Assembly: GCA_016098155.1 (NCBI GenBank)
Contig: JAAAJB010000637.1
Span: 6,592 to 19,584, forward strand
Source of the DNA: Actinomortierella ambigua
Lineage: Eukaryota > Mortierellomycota > Mortierellomycetes > Mortierellales > Mortierellaceae
Reading direction: 5' to 3'
Length of the DNA: 12,993 bases
Below the pieces are notes generated by a model. The model worked only from the letters and a program-made list of their open reading frames with translations. It had not been told where the DNA came from and made no database searches. This document shows, one piece after another, positions 1 through 9,505 of this stretch (position 1 is its first letter; every line of letters starts with the position of its first letter). A program made the position numbers and the translations under genes.

Positions 1-108
1 AAAAAAAAAAAAAAAAAAAAAAAGTACACACATGAATGCGTCAGTGGGCTTATTGGAGGTCGGACATAGACAAAAGTACAAAGAACAGGGACAATGGAGA
101 TGACGTAC
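1..108 (-). other. Intron of the importin gene with a terminal poly(A)/poly(T) run
   Basis: After the donor GTACGT at 108-103 (minus strand) the sequence shows no continuing importin reading frame and ends in a 23-bp A run on the plus strand (T run on the coding strand). The intron therefore extends beyond the window and its acceptor cannot be seen. Confidence 0.7.
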
Positions 109-1106
109 TTGTAGACACGGGTCAGCTCCTTCAGAGCGAGCAATCCAGTGTAGACGATCTTGATGTCCTGTGACTGCAAAAGGGTCTGGACCTGGCTGAG
201 GTATCCAGGGTATTTGGCGGGGAAATCGTTGGCGAGGATGACACCGAGGACAGTGACGAGCTGAGTGCTATTGTTTGAATGGAAGAAAGAAAAAAAAAGG
301 TACAGAATGCGCGTGTGTGAGAGTGTGAGAGTGTGTGTGTGCGTGAGAGTGAGAGTGAGGTGGTGAGGCGGTGCTGGCTGAGTTCACTCTGTCTGTCGTT
401 ATCAGTCTCAAAACAAACACGATAGACTGTCTGTCTGTTGGTGCTGATCGGATCACACCTACCGAACCTGGGGAGGGGTGCTGGCCATCATCTGGAGGAT
501 GTTGGACTTGATGGTCTCCCGGTCAGCATCCGAGATGCGCAGGTGAGTAGGGGTGCTCTCGACCTCGAACCAGTGTCGTCGGATAGCGTTCTTGAAGTAA
601 ATGGAGGCTGTGCAGAGGAAAAGCGGCAAGGGCATTGGATGCAGGAGATGTTAGATCAAGTCTCAAAACAATTGCGGCTTGCCCCACACCATGCTAGGAT
701 TGGGTCCTGGACAGAAATAACAACAACAACAAAAACAACAACAACGACGACGACTACAACCAAAGACGACAACGACGAGAAGGAGGAGGATGTCACCTAC
801 CAGCTTGACGAACGTGGATCTCCGACTCCTCTGAGCCAACGATCTGCATGGCGCCGAGGAGGGTACCCTGGGTGCCCTCCAGCTGTTACAGGAGGTATAG
901 GTTCCAGTAAGAGAGAAAAAAAGAAAAAGAACAAGAAAAGGGTGAATGAGACTACTTGTGCAGAGGAGTGAATCTCGATTCAGGCACAATGGGACTGCGA
1001 TGGCAAGGGAGGGTACCTGCTTGAGCTGCAGCTCAGCCTGGATACGGACGGTGGTGTCGGGCTGGAAGGTAGCCTGGAACAGCTGGTAGAGTTGCTGAAT
1101 GTCCAT
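109..1106 (-). CDS. Importin-7/8-like karyopherin (Sxm1/Nmd5 family), N-terminal exons, partial
   Basis: This is a nuclear transport receptor of the importin-beta superfamily, predicted to carry cargo through the nuclear pore in a Ran-GTP-dependent way. Four exons on the minus strand join in frame: 1106-1017, 882-801, 607-463 and 267-109. They give the first 158 residues, and the gene continues left of the window. All junctions are GT..AG. The protein starts MDIQQLYQLFQATF. Residues about 24-75 form the importin-beta N-terminal region, with AELQLKQ, then VRQAASIYFKNAIRRHW at residues about 53-69, which is the family hallmark. The last visible exon encodes the next HEAT-type helices (for example LVTVLGVILANDFPAKYPGY). 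The start is chosen because the MDI.. opening matches importin-7/Nmd5-type N-termini. The last donor lies at 108/107. Assignment to the importin-7/8 branch rather than another karyopherin is from residue pattern alone. Confidence 0.92.
300..360. repeat. GT/GA-rich microsatellite in importin intron 3
   Basis: Alternating gtgtgtgt and gagagtgaga tracts lie within the intron at 268-462. They are simple repeats with no coding role. Confidence 0.7.
716..780. repeat. AAC/ACG triplet repeat in importin intron 2
   Basis: A run of imperfect acaaca and acgacg triplets fills part of the intron between importin exons 2 and 3 (608-800). It creates long but spurious open frames rich in Thr or Cys/Val. Confidence 0.7.
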
Positions 1107-1794
1107 TGTCTACCGATGGTGGAGGAATGGGTGGAGGAGGAGGACGAAAGAAGGAGGAGGAGGGGAGGTAAAAAGGGTCGAGAGAGGGGGGTCCGCCACT
1201 CTTTTTTTTTTTTTTTTTTCTGTTTCCAAAAACAAGGCGTCGGCCGCCCCTCAACACAACCTTGTTCCCCACACAACGCAGTCACGGTTCAATGGGGAGA
1301 GCCATATTTCAGTGCAAACACATACATACACACACCACACAACACCTCTCGATGTGAGAGTGAATGTCATGCTATGCACATGGTTCTCCCCTCTGCAAGC
1401 GATATCGGTGGGCATGAGGATGTTTGCTAAACATGTATGGCCGAAATGGGTGGACAGGGCAGATCGAACAGGGCACGAAAAAATAAAAAAATAATTTTGT
1501 GTGGTATGGTTGGTGGCTCTTTTCCCCTTTTCCCCCTTCTCTTTCTCTCTCCTCCTCTCTCTTTCTCGCCCATTCAGCTCTTGTCACTCAATTGTGCATC
1601 ACATTGTACATACTCTCTCACTCACGCACACACATTCTCTATCCCTTTCTCTCTATCCCTCAGTCTCTCTCTTTCTCGACTGCCTTGTATCTCTCCTTCT
1701 CTCCTTCTCTTTCTCTCTATCCCTCAGTGCTCATTGGTGACGCGCTTCCTCTTCATTCCCTTTGTGAGCATTGCAACGCGTCTACATTGCAGCC
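1107..1794. promoter_or_regulatory. Divergent intergenic region between importin and DDB1 genes, CT-rich
   Basis: This 688-bp stretch separates the start codons of two genes transcribed away from each other, so it must hold both promoters and 5' UTRs. It contains a T run (about 1201-1219), a CA-rich tract (about 1316-1345), an A/T-rich patch (about 1479-1496) and a long pyrimidine-rich stretch on the DDB1 sense strand (about 1515-1735). A 19-bp direct repeat, tttctctctatccctcagt, occurs at 1646-1664 and 1710-1728. Each copy looks like a polypyrimidine tract followed by a 3' splice site. No clear TATA box was found for either gene. Open frames here are low-complexity and are not credible genes. 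Confidence 0.7.
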
Positions 1795-4700
1795 ATGAAT
1801 ATCGTCTTCACAGCGCGCAAGCCCAGTGCAGTCTTCCAGGCCATCAAGGGCAACTTTACAGGCCCTGACGACCTGAACCTCGTCCTTGGGTAAGAGACCC
1901 AACTCTTCTGCTGCTGCTGCTGCTGCTTACATAACATGTATGCTGGCCGTAGACAGCCACAGCCACTCTACCGACCTACTCCTGGAGAGCTTACTAATAA
2001 GAACGTGCTGTTCTCTCACTCTCTCTTGACACCCTGTCTTCAGCAAAGGGACTCGCATCGAGGTCTTCATCATTGGGCCAGAGGGACTAAAGTCTGTCAA
2101 GGAGTTTGGACTCTATGGAGAGATCGAGACACTAAAGGCGATCCGTCCGCCGGTAAGCATGACGGCTATAGCCTGCCCCTGCCCCTGCCCTTCTTTTCTT
2201 ATCCGAGCAAAGAAAGAACTGACAGACATGTATGCATTCCCCTCCTTCTCATATCTATCCACAGGGATCGACAACAGACCTACTCCTGGTGACGACAACC
2301 CACTACCAGATGCTGACTCTCTCGCTGAACCTCTCGCAAGACCTACCATCAAATGCCGCAAATGCAGGCCGCCCCGCGCACTTTAGCATCGTATCGGACG
2401 CCTTGGTCGAGCTGCTCGATCGCCACTCACGCCAGGCCGACGTGGGCCAGCTCGTCGAGATTGATCCATCAGCTACCGTCGTCTGCTGCCATCTCTTTCA
2501 CGGCACCCTCAAGTTCATCCCCATTAACCCACATCGCGACCCTACAGCTACTCTTTCAGCGGCCTTCTCGTCCTCCTCCGCAGCATCAGCTGCATCAGCT
2601 GCAGCTGCCGCTGGCAATGGTAGTAGCTCTGCTGGCCTCGGCAGCAGCTCCGGCACCACCAGCCGCCTCGCCAAAAGCTTGCCCTCGCACGGCACCTTCC
2701 TCGACCTGACCAACCTCCCGATCGAGGAGATCACGCTCATGTCCATGACTTTCCTTCACGGCTACGAAAAACCGACCTTGGCCGTGCTGTTTGAGGACAC
2801 AAAGGAGATTCGCCACGTCAAAACGTACGAGATTGACGTTCGAGGCACAGAGGTCAAGATGGCTGAGACGGGCTGGTGCCAGAGTGGCCTCAGTGGCGCG
2901 CGGATGCTCATCCCCGTCCCAGCTCCGCTCGGTGGCCTCTTGGTCATTGGTGATCACGCCATCACCTACCTGAACCGCCTCCTGAACAGTGCCCCGCGCT
3001 CCATCACCATCCGCACCACCTCCATGCGCGCCTATGGCGCCCTCGATGACCAGGGATCGCGCTACCTTTTGGGCGACCATCGTGGCCAGCTCTATGTCCT
3101 AGTTTTGATCATTAAGAACGAGACTGTGGGTGGTGGTGTTGGTGGTAGTAGCAGCAGCAGCAACACTAACAGCCGTACCATCTCGCATGTGGTTGACCTG
3201 AGACTGGAACTACTTGGCACAACATCGATCCCTGAGGCGATTGTGTACCTGGACAACAACCACCTCTTTGTTGGTTCCCACTTGGGCGACTCACAATTGA
3301 TCCGGCTGCACGAGGACATGGATGAGCAGGGCGAGTACATTGAAGTGGTGGAGACGTTCACCAACATTGGCCCCGTTCTGGATTTCGATGTTGTTGATTT
3401 GGAGGGCCAAGGCCAGGGTCAGATCGTGTCCTGTTCAGGAGCATTCAAGGATGGAGCGCTTCGGATCGTGCGCAACGGGGTCGGATTGAACGACAAGGCG
3501 ATTCTAGAGCTACCAGGAATCAAGAATGTGTGGTCTTTGCGATCGTCGTCGTCGTCTTCAAGCCTCAGCAGCAACAACAACAATAGTAACTCCCAGTATT
3601 ACGAAGACACGTTGGTGTTGAGTTTCCTCAACTCAACCCGCATCGTCCGCGTCACAGCCGAGTCGGAGATGGTTCAGGAGGAGATGGAAGGGTTTGAGAC
3701 GGAGACGACGACGTTGTTGAGCTGTAATGTCCAGCATGGATTGTTGTTGCAGGTCACGCCTCTGTCGGTCCGTCTGATTGCCCCGCCGGAGCATATCCAG
3801 GCGGGCTTGATCTCGGAATGGAGGCCCGCAAATGGAGCCCAGATCTCGATCGCCTCGGCCAATCCTACACAGTGTCTTGTCGCCGTCGGTGGTAGTACGC
3901 TGGTGTACCTTAGGATCGGAGCAGAGACTATCGAGGAGGAGAGGTAAGGAAAACTTCATTGTTCAAAGATGAGATGAATCCCTTTTATTTATTTATTTTT
4001 TACCTTTTTCTCTCTTGGAAGAGTGAATGATTTCTCTAATTTATATTTTTTTCTTTTCCATCTTCATCTTGGCTTACTTAGACAAAAGACATTCCAGAAC
4101 GATATTGCGTGTATTGACGTATCATCTATCGGTACACCCGACGGCTCGTCTGCGCAGTTTGGTGCGATTGGACTGTGGACAAACATCAAGGTGCTGCTGG
4201 TCCGGCTGCCGACACTGGAGACAATGTCGGCCTACGACTTACCGGGCGAGATTCTGCCCCGATCATTGCTGCTGACTAGATTTGAAGGCACACCCTACCT
4301 GTTGGTTGGCCTCGGTGATGGCCAGCTGTTGACGTTTGCCTTGGATCTCGCCACCGGCCCGACGCTGGGCGTGCCCAAGCGGATCTCACTCGGCACACAA
4401 CCGATCCTATTGAGGCTCATTTCAACTTCACGGGAGGGGGCTTCGACATCGACGACGTCGACAACAACAGCAGCATCACCAACAACAACAACAACAGCAG
4501 CAGCAGCCATGTCCAGCCACGTGTTTGCATGCAGTGATCGGCCGACGGTGATCCACAGTTCAAACCGAAAGCTCATCTACTCTAACGTGAATCTGAAGCA
4601 GGTGACGGCGGTGTCTTCCTTCCATTGCGAGGCCTTTCCCAACGCACTGGCCATTGTCGGTAGTGAAGGGGAAGGGTTCTTACGAGTGGGCAGTATCGAC

Positions 4701-6335
4701 GAGTTCCAGGAGTTGCATGTCCAGACCTTTCCGATTCATGAAAGTGGACGTGGAATTGCCTACTTGCCCGGTCGCAAGTGTTTTGGCGTCATTTCGTCGA
4801 GGGAGGTTTCCACATTGGCGGCGACGGCGTCCTCCTCCACGTCTGGGCCTGCACCGACGACAGGCGAGGGAGCAGCAGCTTCATCATCATCGTCATCAGC
4901 AGCAGCAGCAGCAGCAGCAGCACCGGAAATGATGATGAGCAGCAGTCATCTTCGGGTCGAGAACGAGGGCGAGGAGGACGAGATTGGCTATGTCCGTCTG
5001 CATGACGACCAGACGTTTGATCTGATGCACAGCTATGAACTCGATAAATTTGAGGCGCCATTGTCGATCACGTCGGTGACGTTCACGGGTGACTCAGGCA
5101 ACAACTACCTGGCAGTGGGGACGGCCATCTCGGAGCCGGAGGAAGAGGAGCCGTCAAAGGGCAGGATCCTGGTGTTCGATATGAGCGAGTCGAACCAGCT
5201 CAAGCTAGCGGCGGAGGTGAAGGTGAATGGGGCAGTGTTTGCGATCCGCGAGTTTAACGGCAAGTTGCTGTGCTGTATCAATGGATCGGTGTCGATCTAC
5301 AACTGGACGCCGGCGGACAGCAGCACCAAGGATGCGTCGTTGACGATGGAGTGTTCACATCCGGGGTTTGTGTTGGCGTTGCATGTGGCGACGTATGGCG
5401 ACTTTATTGTCGTGGGCGATGTGATGAAGGGGTTGACGCTGCTGCGATACCGGAGTCTGGAGGGCAAGATTGAGGAGATTGCGCGCGACAGCGATATGAA
5501 CTGGGTGATGGCCCTGGAGGTCATTGATGACGAGACGTTTATTGGCTCGGACGATGCCAGCAATCTGTTTACCCTAGTCAAGAACACGGACACCATGGTC
5601 GAGGAAGAGGCGCGGCGCCTGGAGTGGAAGGGATGCTTCCACCTTGGTGATCAGATCAACCGGTTCCGTCATGGTAAGTGTTATTTTTTTAGGGTCCCCC
5701 CCCCTAAACCTCTATATTATTTCTGAAGCTCATTCGTGTCTCCTATTGTCATGCTTTGTTAACGTTTGTCTTTTTCTTTTATGTCTATATATATTATGAA
5801 TAGGCTCGTTGGTAATGTCGAATTTCGAAGATGACGCTCCAGCTATTCCCAAGCTGCTGTTTACGACCGTTAGTGGCGCCGTTGGAGTGATTGCCACCCT
5901 TACCAAGGAGCGGTATGATTTCTTCCGCCAGCTGGAGAATAATCTGACCCGCGTCATCCGAGGCATTGGCGGACTCGACCATGGCTCGTACGTATATATT
6001 TTCGAGTCTTTTGGCTATGATATCATTTTTTTTTTATCTTTCGTCCTCTCCTTGTTCTTCTTGTCTTGTGATCCCTGTCTAACGTCACCACTCTGGTTCT
6101 CTTTTTATTATTTTTATTATTGTTAACCCACGTTCAAAGGTGGCGAGCATTCCGCAACAAGAACAAGGTGCTGAGCTCGGAAAACTTCATCGATGGCGAT
6201 TTGGTCGAGATGTTCTTGGATTTGAACCACGACGAGATCAATGCCGTGATGGAGGGTGCAAATGGTGGTCAACCGATCGTAGCAGCGGTGGAGGAGGTCA
6301 CCAAGCTGGTTGAAGAGTTGCTTCGTCTCCATTAA
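1795..6335 (+). CDS. DDB1: DNA damage-binding protein 1 (DDB1), CUL4 ubiquitin ligase adaptor; six exons
   Basis: DDB1 is the WD40-propeller adaptor that links CUL4-RBX1 to DCAF substrate receptors, acting in nuclear DNA repair and chromatin control. Exons 1795-1889, 2044-2152, 2265-3943, 4082-5673, 5804-5987 and 6140-6335 join in frame to 1284 residues plus TAA. All five introns are GT..AG and 112-154 bp long. The protein opens MNIVFTARKPSAVFQAIKG and continues with GPDDLNLVLGKGTRIEVF, as in DDB1 propeller A. The C-terminal part contains FIGSDDASNLFTLVKN, FRHGSLVMSNF and FIDGDLVEMFLDL and ends EELLRLH, all strongly DDB1-like and distinct from the paralogues CPSF160 and SF3b130. It is longer than the usual ~1140 residues because of Ser/Ala/Thr/Asn-rich insertions near residues 166-205, 356-372, 494-515, 747-772 and 874-915. 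These fall between conserved blocks and probably form propeller surface loops. The start follows directly from alignment to the family N-terminus. Confidence 0.97.
1908..1926 (+). repeat. (CTG)6 microsatellite in DDB1 intron 1
   Basis: Six CTG units plus one base lie just downstream of the first donor (1890) in the 154-bp intron 1890-2043. It is a simple triplet repeat and is non-coding. Confidence 0.85.
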
Positions 6336-6532
6336 AAGGGCAAACATCAACGGGAAACCCTGCGACAGCCTATCTTTTTTTTTTTTTTCTTTGAGAAACA
6401 AAAATTACGACCATCGCTCCCTTGTCAAACCAAAAAGATGCAAATGACTACAAAGTGTTGAAACTAACTTCATTTGTGTGTGTGTGTTTAAGAATTTGTG
6501 TTCTTCCCTTTTTGTTTTGGGGCGTTTTCATT
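6336..6532. other. Convergent 3' intergenic region between DDB1 and the acetyltransferase gene
   Basis: Only 197 bp separate the two stop codons, so both 3' UTRs lie here and may overlap. It contains a T run (about 6374-6389) and a short (GT)n tract near 6474-6487. No canonical AATAAA was seen on either strand. Confidence 0.7.
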
Positions 6533-8098
6533 TCACTGAACATAATATCGATATGCGCCAGTGTCTCGGATCTTGAACCCGAGTGACTCGTACATCTGCC
6601 GGGCCTGGACGCGGTCCGGCTTGGAGGTGAGGTCGATGATGGTGCACTTTTTGACCGTGATCGCGTCCTGCATCGCCCGCTTCATCAGCGCCTTGCCAAT
6701 CCCCGACCCGCGCTCGTTCTGCGACACAACCAGATCCTCGATATGGGCCCGCGTCGACATTAGCAGGTTCAACGACACCAACGTCAGCGAGCCGATGATC
6801 TCTTGGATCTTGAGGCCTGGCGGCAATGATGATGACGGTGTATTCGTTGGCGTTGCTGATGTTGATGATGTTGATGTGGCGACCGTTGGTACAGTGGAGG
6901 ACAATGAGGGTGGAGGTGGAGGGACTGTCCCATAGGATGACGGTGGATGCACCAAGGCTGGTGCTGGTGCTGGTGCTGGTGCTGGCGGCGCAGGCGTGGT
7001 GGCTGTTGGATGAGTGGGCGTTGTGATGAAGGAGGAGGAAGAAAAAGAGGAGGAGGAGGCGGCGGCGGCGGTGGTGGTGGTGGTATTCTGATTGGGAGCA
7101 CAGGAAACGACACGCGTGGCCAGGTAGAGGGTGAATGTCTCTGGATTCGACAGGCACTTGATGATGCGGTCCAGATCCGGCCCCGTGGTGGCCGTCGACG
7201 ACAGCTGGGGCCACAGAGCGGACAGGGCCTGGACAACCTTGTCGGCTTCGATGGTGATCCCGCGCAAGGGGTGGTTGACACGATAGTACTCTGGAGGGGG
7301 CACCAACAGCACCTCCGTGACCCCGCCCGGCCCCGACCCCATCATCATCCCACTTATGGGCGGTAGGATGGACGAGGCTGCCGATGTCGCTGTCGTGATG
7401 GGCGCTGGTGCCGGTGTCGGTGCTGTCATTGCTGTAGAGTCACTGAACAGTGAGGCGGTTGGCAACGAGCCAGCAACGGTAGCCCGGGGAGCCGGGGCCG
7501 GAGCCGGAGCTGGTGGTGGTGGTAGTGGTGGCAGCGTCGCCCCCGTCACAGTGTTGCCAAGGGTGGCCGTGTGGAGCGGTGTCGACGTGGTGATAGATGC
7601 TGGTGTTGGTGGGAGATGATGCTGATGCTGGTGGAGGAGAGCATGGTTGTGCAACCCAGAAACTGCTGCTGCTGCCGAGGTGGGGTCGGCCGCACCGCCG
7701 CCAACGCCAACACCAACGCCTGGCCCCAAAGGCATGGCTGTCGGAAGAGGCAAGGGCAGTGGGAGTGGGGGTGGTAGTGTCGCGGGAGGTGTCAATGCTG
7801 CTACTGCTGCTGCTACTGCTGCTGCTGTTGCTGGTGTAGACACATAGCCAGCTGTGGTCGTGGTTGTTGCTGATGTTGTTGGGGCACTGGTGGTCTCGAT
7901 GGTCAGGATCTGCTCCTGCTTGTGCTTATCCGACGACGAGCCTGTGTACGTCGAAGTGACGCGCCACAGCAGCACTTCCTCCAGTCCCTCGCCACCACCG
8001 CTGTTGCCGTTGGTGGTGGCGCCGGTGATGCCGTCAGTGCTGTTGTACTTTGTTCCATCGAGCCGAGTTGGCTCCACCAGTTGCAATGTTGTTAGCAT
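6533..8098 (-). CDS. GNAT-family N-acetyltransferase with low-complexity insertions
   Basis: This is a predicted acetyl-CoA-dependent N-acetyltransferase of unknown substrate. From the ATG at 8098 it encodes 521 residues in one exon, ending ..TGAYRYYVQ. Residues 1 to about 260 are low-complexity (Thr, Ala, Pro, Gly, Ser). The GNAT fold begins near residue 262 (TEVLLVPPPEYYRVNHP) and runs to FTLYLATRVVS near residue 330. A Thr/Ser/Pro/Ala insert of about 90 residues follows. The fold resumes at EIIGSLTLVSL (about 428), continues with the beta4 strand HIEDLVV and the acetyl-CoA pyrophosphate loop RGSGIGKAL near residues 461-470, and ends with the typical MYESLGFKIRDTG. No good donor/acceptor pair flanks the insert, so I treat it as coding. 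The true N-terminus is uncertain: the frame stays open to 8308, and coding-like sequence lies upstream. The gene converges on DDB1. Confidence 0.82.
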   Translation of the reverse strand: MLTTLQLVEPTRLDGTKYNSTDGITGATTNGNSGGGEGLEEVLLWRVTSTYTGSSSDKHKQEQILTIETTSAPTTSATTTTTAGYVSTPATAAAVAAAVAALTPPATLPPPLPLPLPLPTAMPLGPGVGVGVGGGAADPTSAAAAVSGLHNHALLHQHQHHLPPTPASITTSTPLHTATLGNTVTGATLPPLPPPPAPAPAPAPRATVAGSLPTASLFSDSTAMTAPTPAPAPITTATSAASSILPPISGMMMGSGPGGVTEVLLVPPPEYYRVNHPLRGITIEADKVVQALSALWPQLSSTATTGPDLDRIIKCLSNPETFTLYLATRVVSCAPNQNTTTTTAAAASSSSFSSSSFITTPTHPTATTPAPPAPAPAPAPALVHPPSSYGTVPPPPPSLSSTVPTVATSTSSTSATPTNTPSSSLPPGLKIQEIIGSLTLVSLNLLMSTRAHIEDLVVSQNERGSGIGKALMKRAMQDAITVKKCTIIDLTSKPDRVQARQMYESLGFKIRDTGAYRYYVQ

Positions 8099-8430
8099 GG
8101 TTCGAATGTGGATGAATGAATGTGAGGTGTGTGAAACGAAATTCCCCCCCCCCTCCCCCACTTTCTCCTTGATTAAACTTTGGCCGATTTGGACGTGGGT
8201 GAGGGCTTTCGGGTCTAAAACATAGTACCCTGTCGATCTCAGCCTGGGAGCCATGCGGATGATGTCTCCATGGCTCAGCGCCGTGGGTTCCGAAGGATTC
8301 TCGGCCAGCTACAATGCACCGCCTATCCTCCATCCAAGTGTTGCGAATGCCAAGTCTGGGACCCTGGTAGTTAGGTGTTGAAAGGGAGGGGCATATTGAT
8401 GACCTCATAGACATTGGGTTGACACCTGTT
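8099..8430 (-). pseudogene. Frame-disrupted coding-like sequence upstream of the GNAT gene
   Basis: Three short minus-strand stretches look protein-like but lie in different frames. Reading left from about 8430 they are VYEVINMPLPFNT then a stop, YQGPRLGIRNTWMEDRRCIV in the next frame, and LAENPSEPTALSHGDIIRM then STGYYVLDPKALTHVQ from 8308 in the GNAT frame. Each shift is +1. The third piece begins right after TAG (8311-8309), which could be a splice acceptor. GDIIRM followed by STGYYV loosely recalls the MIR/beta-trefoil repeat pattern. It could be unrecognised 5' exons of the GNAT gene, a decayed fragment, or assembly indels (a C10 run sits at 8144-8153). No function is assigned. Confidence 0.35.
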
Positions 8431-8964
8431 GCTAGTGTTTTATTTCATTTGTTATTTTTTAGTCGGAAAGACAAGACATGACAAAAGACAGAGCATGCAC
8501 GTGTACGGAACATATCATCATCGGAGCCATCGTTCCGCTCTCTTTCAAGCGCATGTCTGCACAATGATGGTCGATAACTAGGCGAGAGAACCTGTCAAAT
8601 ACAGAGCTGAGGAGAGAGAAATATGGTAGATTGTAACACTGCCATATATCCCTCTTTGTTGGTGATATACCACGAAATTTCAACGCGTCCTCTCACTTCA
8701 AAGCATCCAAACAACGCGTTTGTACATCATCCGCAAGAGGCGCCGTGATAAACAGCAACGACAACATATGCAAAGTATCTCATTGATTCCTCTCCAGCAG
8801 GGGGGGGGAGGGTTTGCTCCACATGGGTCCAAGGTCGCGCGGCTCCCTTCTTATTTGAAGTCGATCTCTTAGAAGACTTTCCACAAACAATTTTATTTGC
8901 TCGAGTTTCGTATCCAACAAAAAATAAACGAATAAAAATAGGCAATGCCACGCCAGCTACAAAA
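8431..8964. other. Non-coding region: GNAT upstream side and 3' flank of secreted-protein gene 1
   Basis: From about 8510 this belongs to tandem unit 1 and aligns with 10225-10849. Shared blocks include gcgagagaacctgtcaaa (about 8582 and 10288) and gaaatttcaacgcgtcctc (about 8672 and 10376). Short open frames are present, but none has support as a gene. Confidence 0.6.
8892..8897 (-). terminator. Poly(A) signal AATAAA of secreted-protein gene 1
   Basis: AATAAA on the minus strand lies about 68 bp past the stop codon. The equivalent signal exists in the paralogous gene at 10742-10747, followed in both by a matching tcgag on the plus strand. Confidence 0.6.
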
Positions 8965-9216
8965 TTAGGGCAACTGTTTCTGACAACCAAATTCGCCAAG
9001 CGAGCATGCAATGCTGCTGCTGACCTGTAAATTGTAACTGGCACAAACGCGATCCGCAGATACGGTACATGGTGAGCTGCGACATGTACAGCAATAGTAT
9101 GCAAAAGAATCATCCTGTGACATCGTTCTGCAATCATCATCCCCCTGACCGTGAACCACGCGTTGAAAGTTCAGCACTGCCAAAAAGGCGCAAGCCCAAA
9201 GTGTTCTTTGAAACAT
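8965..9216 (-). CDS. Small secreted cysteine-rich protein 1
   Basis: An 83-residue predicted secreted protein of unknown function. Residues 1-23 (MFQRTLWACAFLAVLNF..RVVHG) form a signal peptide with a hydrophobic core, and cleavage is likely near HG|QG. The mature ~60 residues carry eight cysteines spaced C-x12-CC-x1-C-x4-C-x7-C-x12-C-x6-C. This matches gene 2 at 11107-10850 exactly, except for the first gap (16 there). An even cysteine count in a small secreted protein suggests four disulphides. The start is chosen over upstream ATGs (such as 9291) because alignment with the paralogue begins here, both share the context TTACAATG, and upstream sequence looks like an intron. It is not a hydrophobin (no second CC pair) or an obvious CFEM domain. 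An effector or antimicrobial role is possible but unproven. Confidence 0.75.
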   Translation of the reverse strand: MFQRTLWACAFLAVLNFQRVVHGQGDDDCRTMSQDDSFAYYCCTCRSSPCTVSADRVCASYNLQVSSSIACSLGEFGCQKQLP

Positions 9217-9227
9217 TGTAAGAGAAA

Positions 9228-9325
9228 CTATCATGGCGTCGGAAGATGAGGTTGTTAGGACACGAGGTCGTCTGTGCGCATGATAAACCAATCATTATCA
9301 AAAACGCAAATCCTTGCTGCCTTAC
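9228..9325 (-). other. Predicted 5'-UTR intron of secreted-protein gene 1
   Basis: On the minus strand a donor CTTTG|GTAAGG at 9325 is followed by a TCCTAAC branch-like site (about 9260) and an acceptor GATAG at 9228, giving a 98-bp intron 12 bp before the ATG. The same three signals occur in gene 2 (11288-11136), although the sequence between them is diverged. That makes the intron credible without transcript data. Confidence 0.55.
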
Positions 9326-9497
9326 CAAAGTGTGGACAATAGTGGAAAAATGGTTGATTTGGCTAGTTGGTGTTCCTAGCGGCTTTCTGAACTTCTTACG
9401 GAGTTTTGGCCCAGGAAATTGTGAGAGTTCAGAGTGGAGGTTAGTTGGGATAATTGAGATGGGTGTGTGTACTGGACTGCAGAGTAGGAGCGACGTT

Positions 9498-9505
9498 TAT
9501 TTATA
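9498..9505 (-). promoter_or_regulatory. TATA box (TATAAATA) of secreted-protein gene 1
   Basis: TATAAATA on the minus strand sits inside the most conserved block shared with unit 2. Transcription would start about 30 bp downstream (about 9465-9470), giving a first UTR exon down to the donor at 9326. Confidence 0.6.

Noticed and set aside
438..1494. Several open frames of 100-177 codons over the importin introns and divergent promoter
   Set aside because: They are shadows of importin exons or are built from homopolymer and triplet repeats. The importin exons with matching splice sites explain the coding signal.
4654..5061. Alternative frames over DDB1 exon 4 rich in Gln/His or Leu
   Set aside because: They are frame-shifted readings of the AGC/TCA triplet repeats within the intact DDB1 frame.
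6533..8254. GNAT gene starting at the upstream ATG (8254), giving 573 residues
   Set aside because: The extra stretch crosses a C10/C5 homopolymer region and reads as leader-like sequence just before MLTTLQLVEP. The shorter start is preferred, though the upstream piece is reported separately.
9001..9291. Longer secreted protein 1 beginning at ATG 9291
   Set aside because: The added residues overlap the predicted UTR intron, lack similarity to gene 2 and would bury the signal peptide internally.
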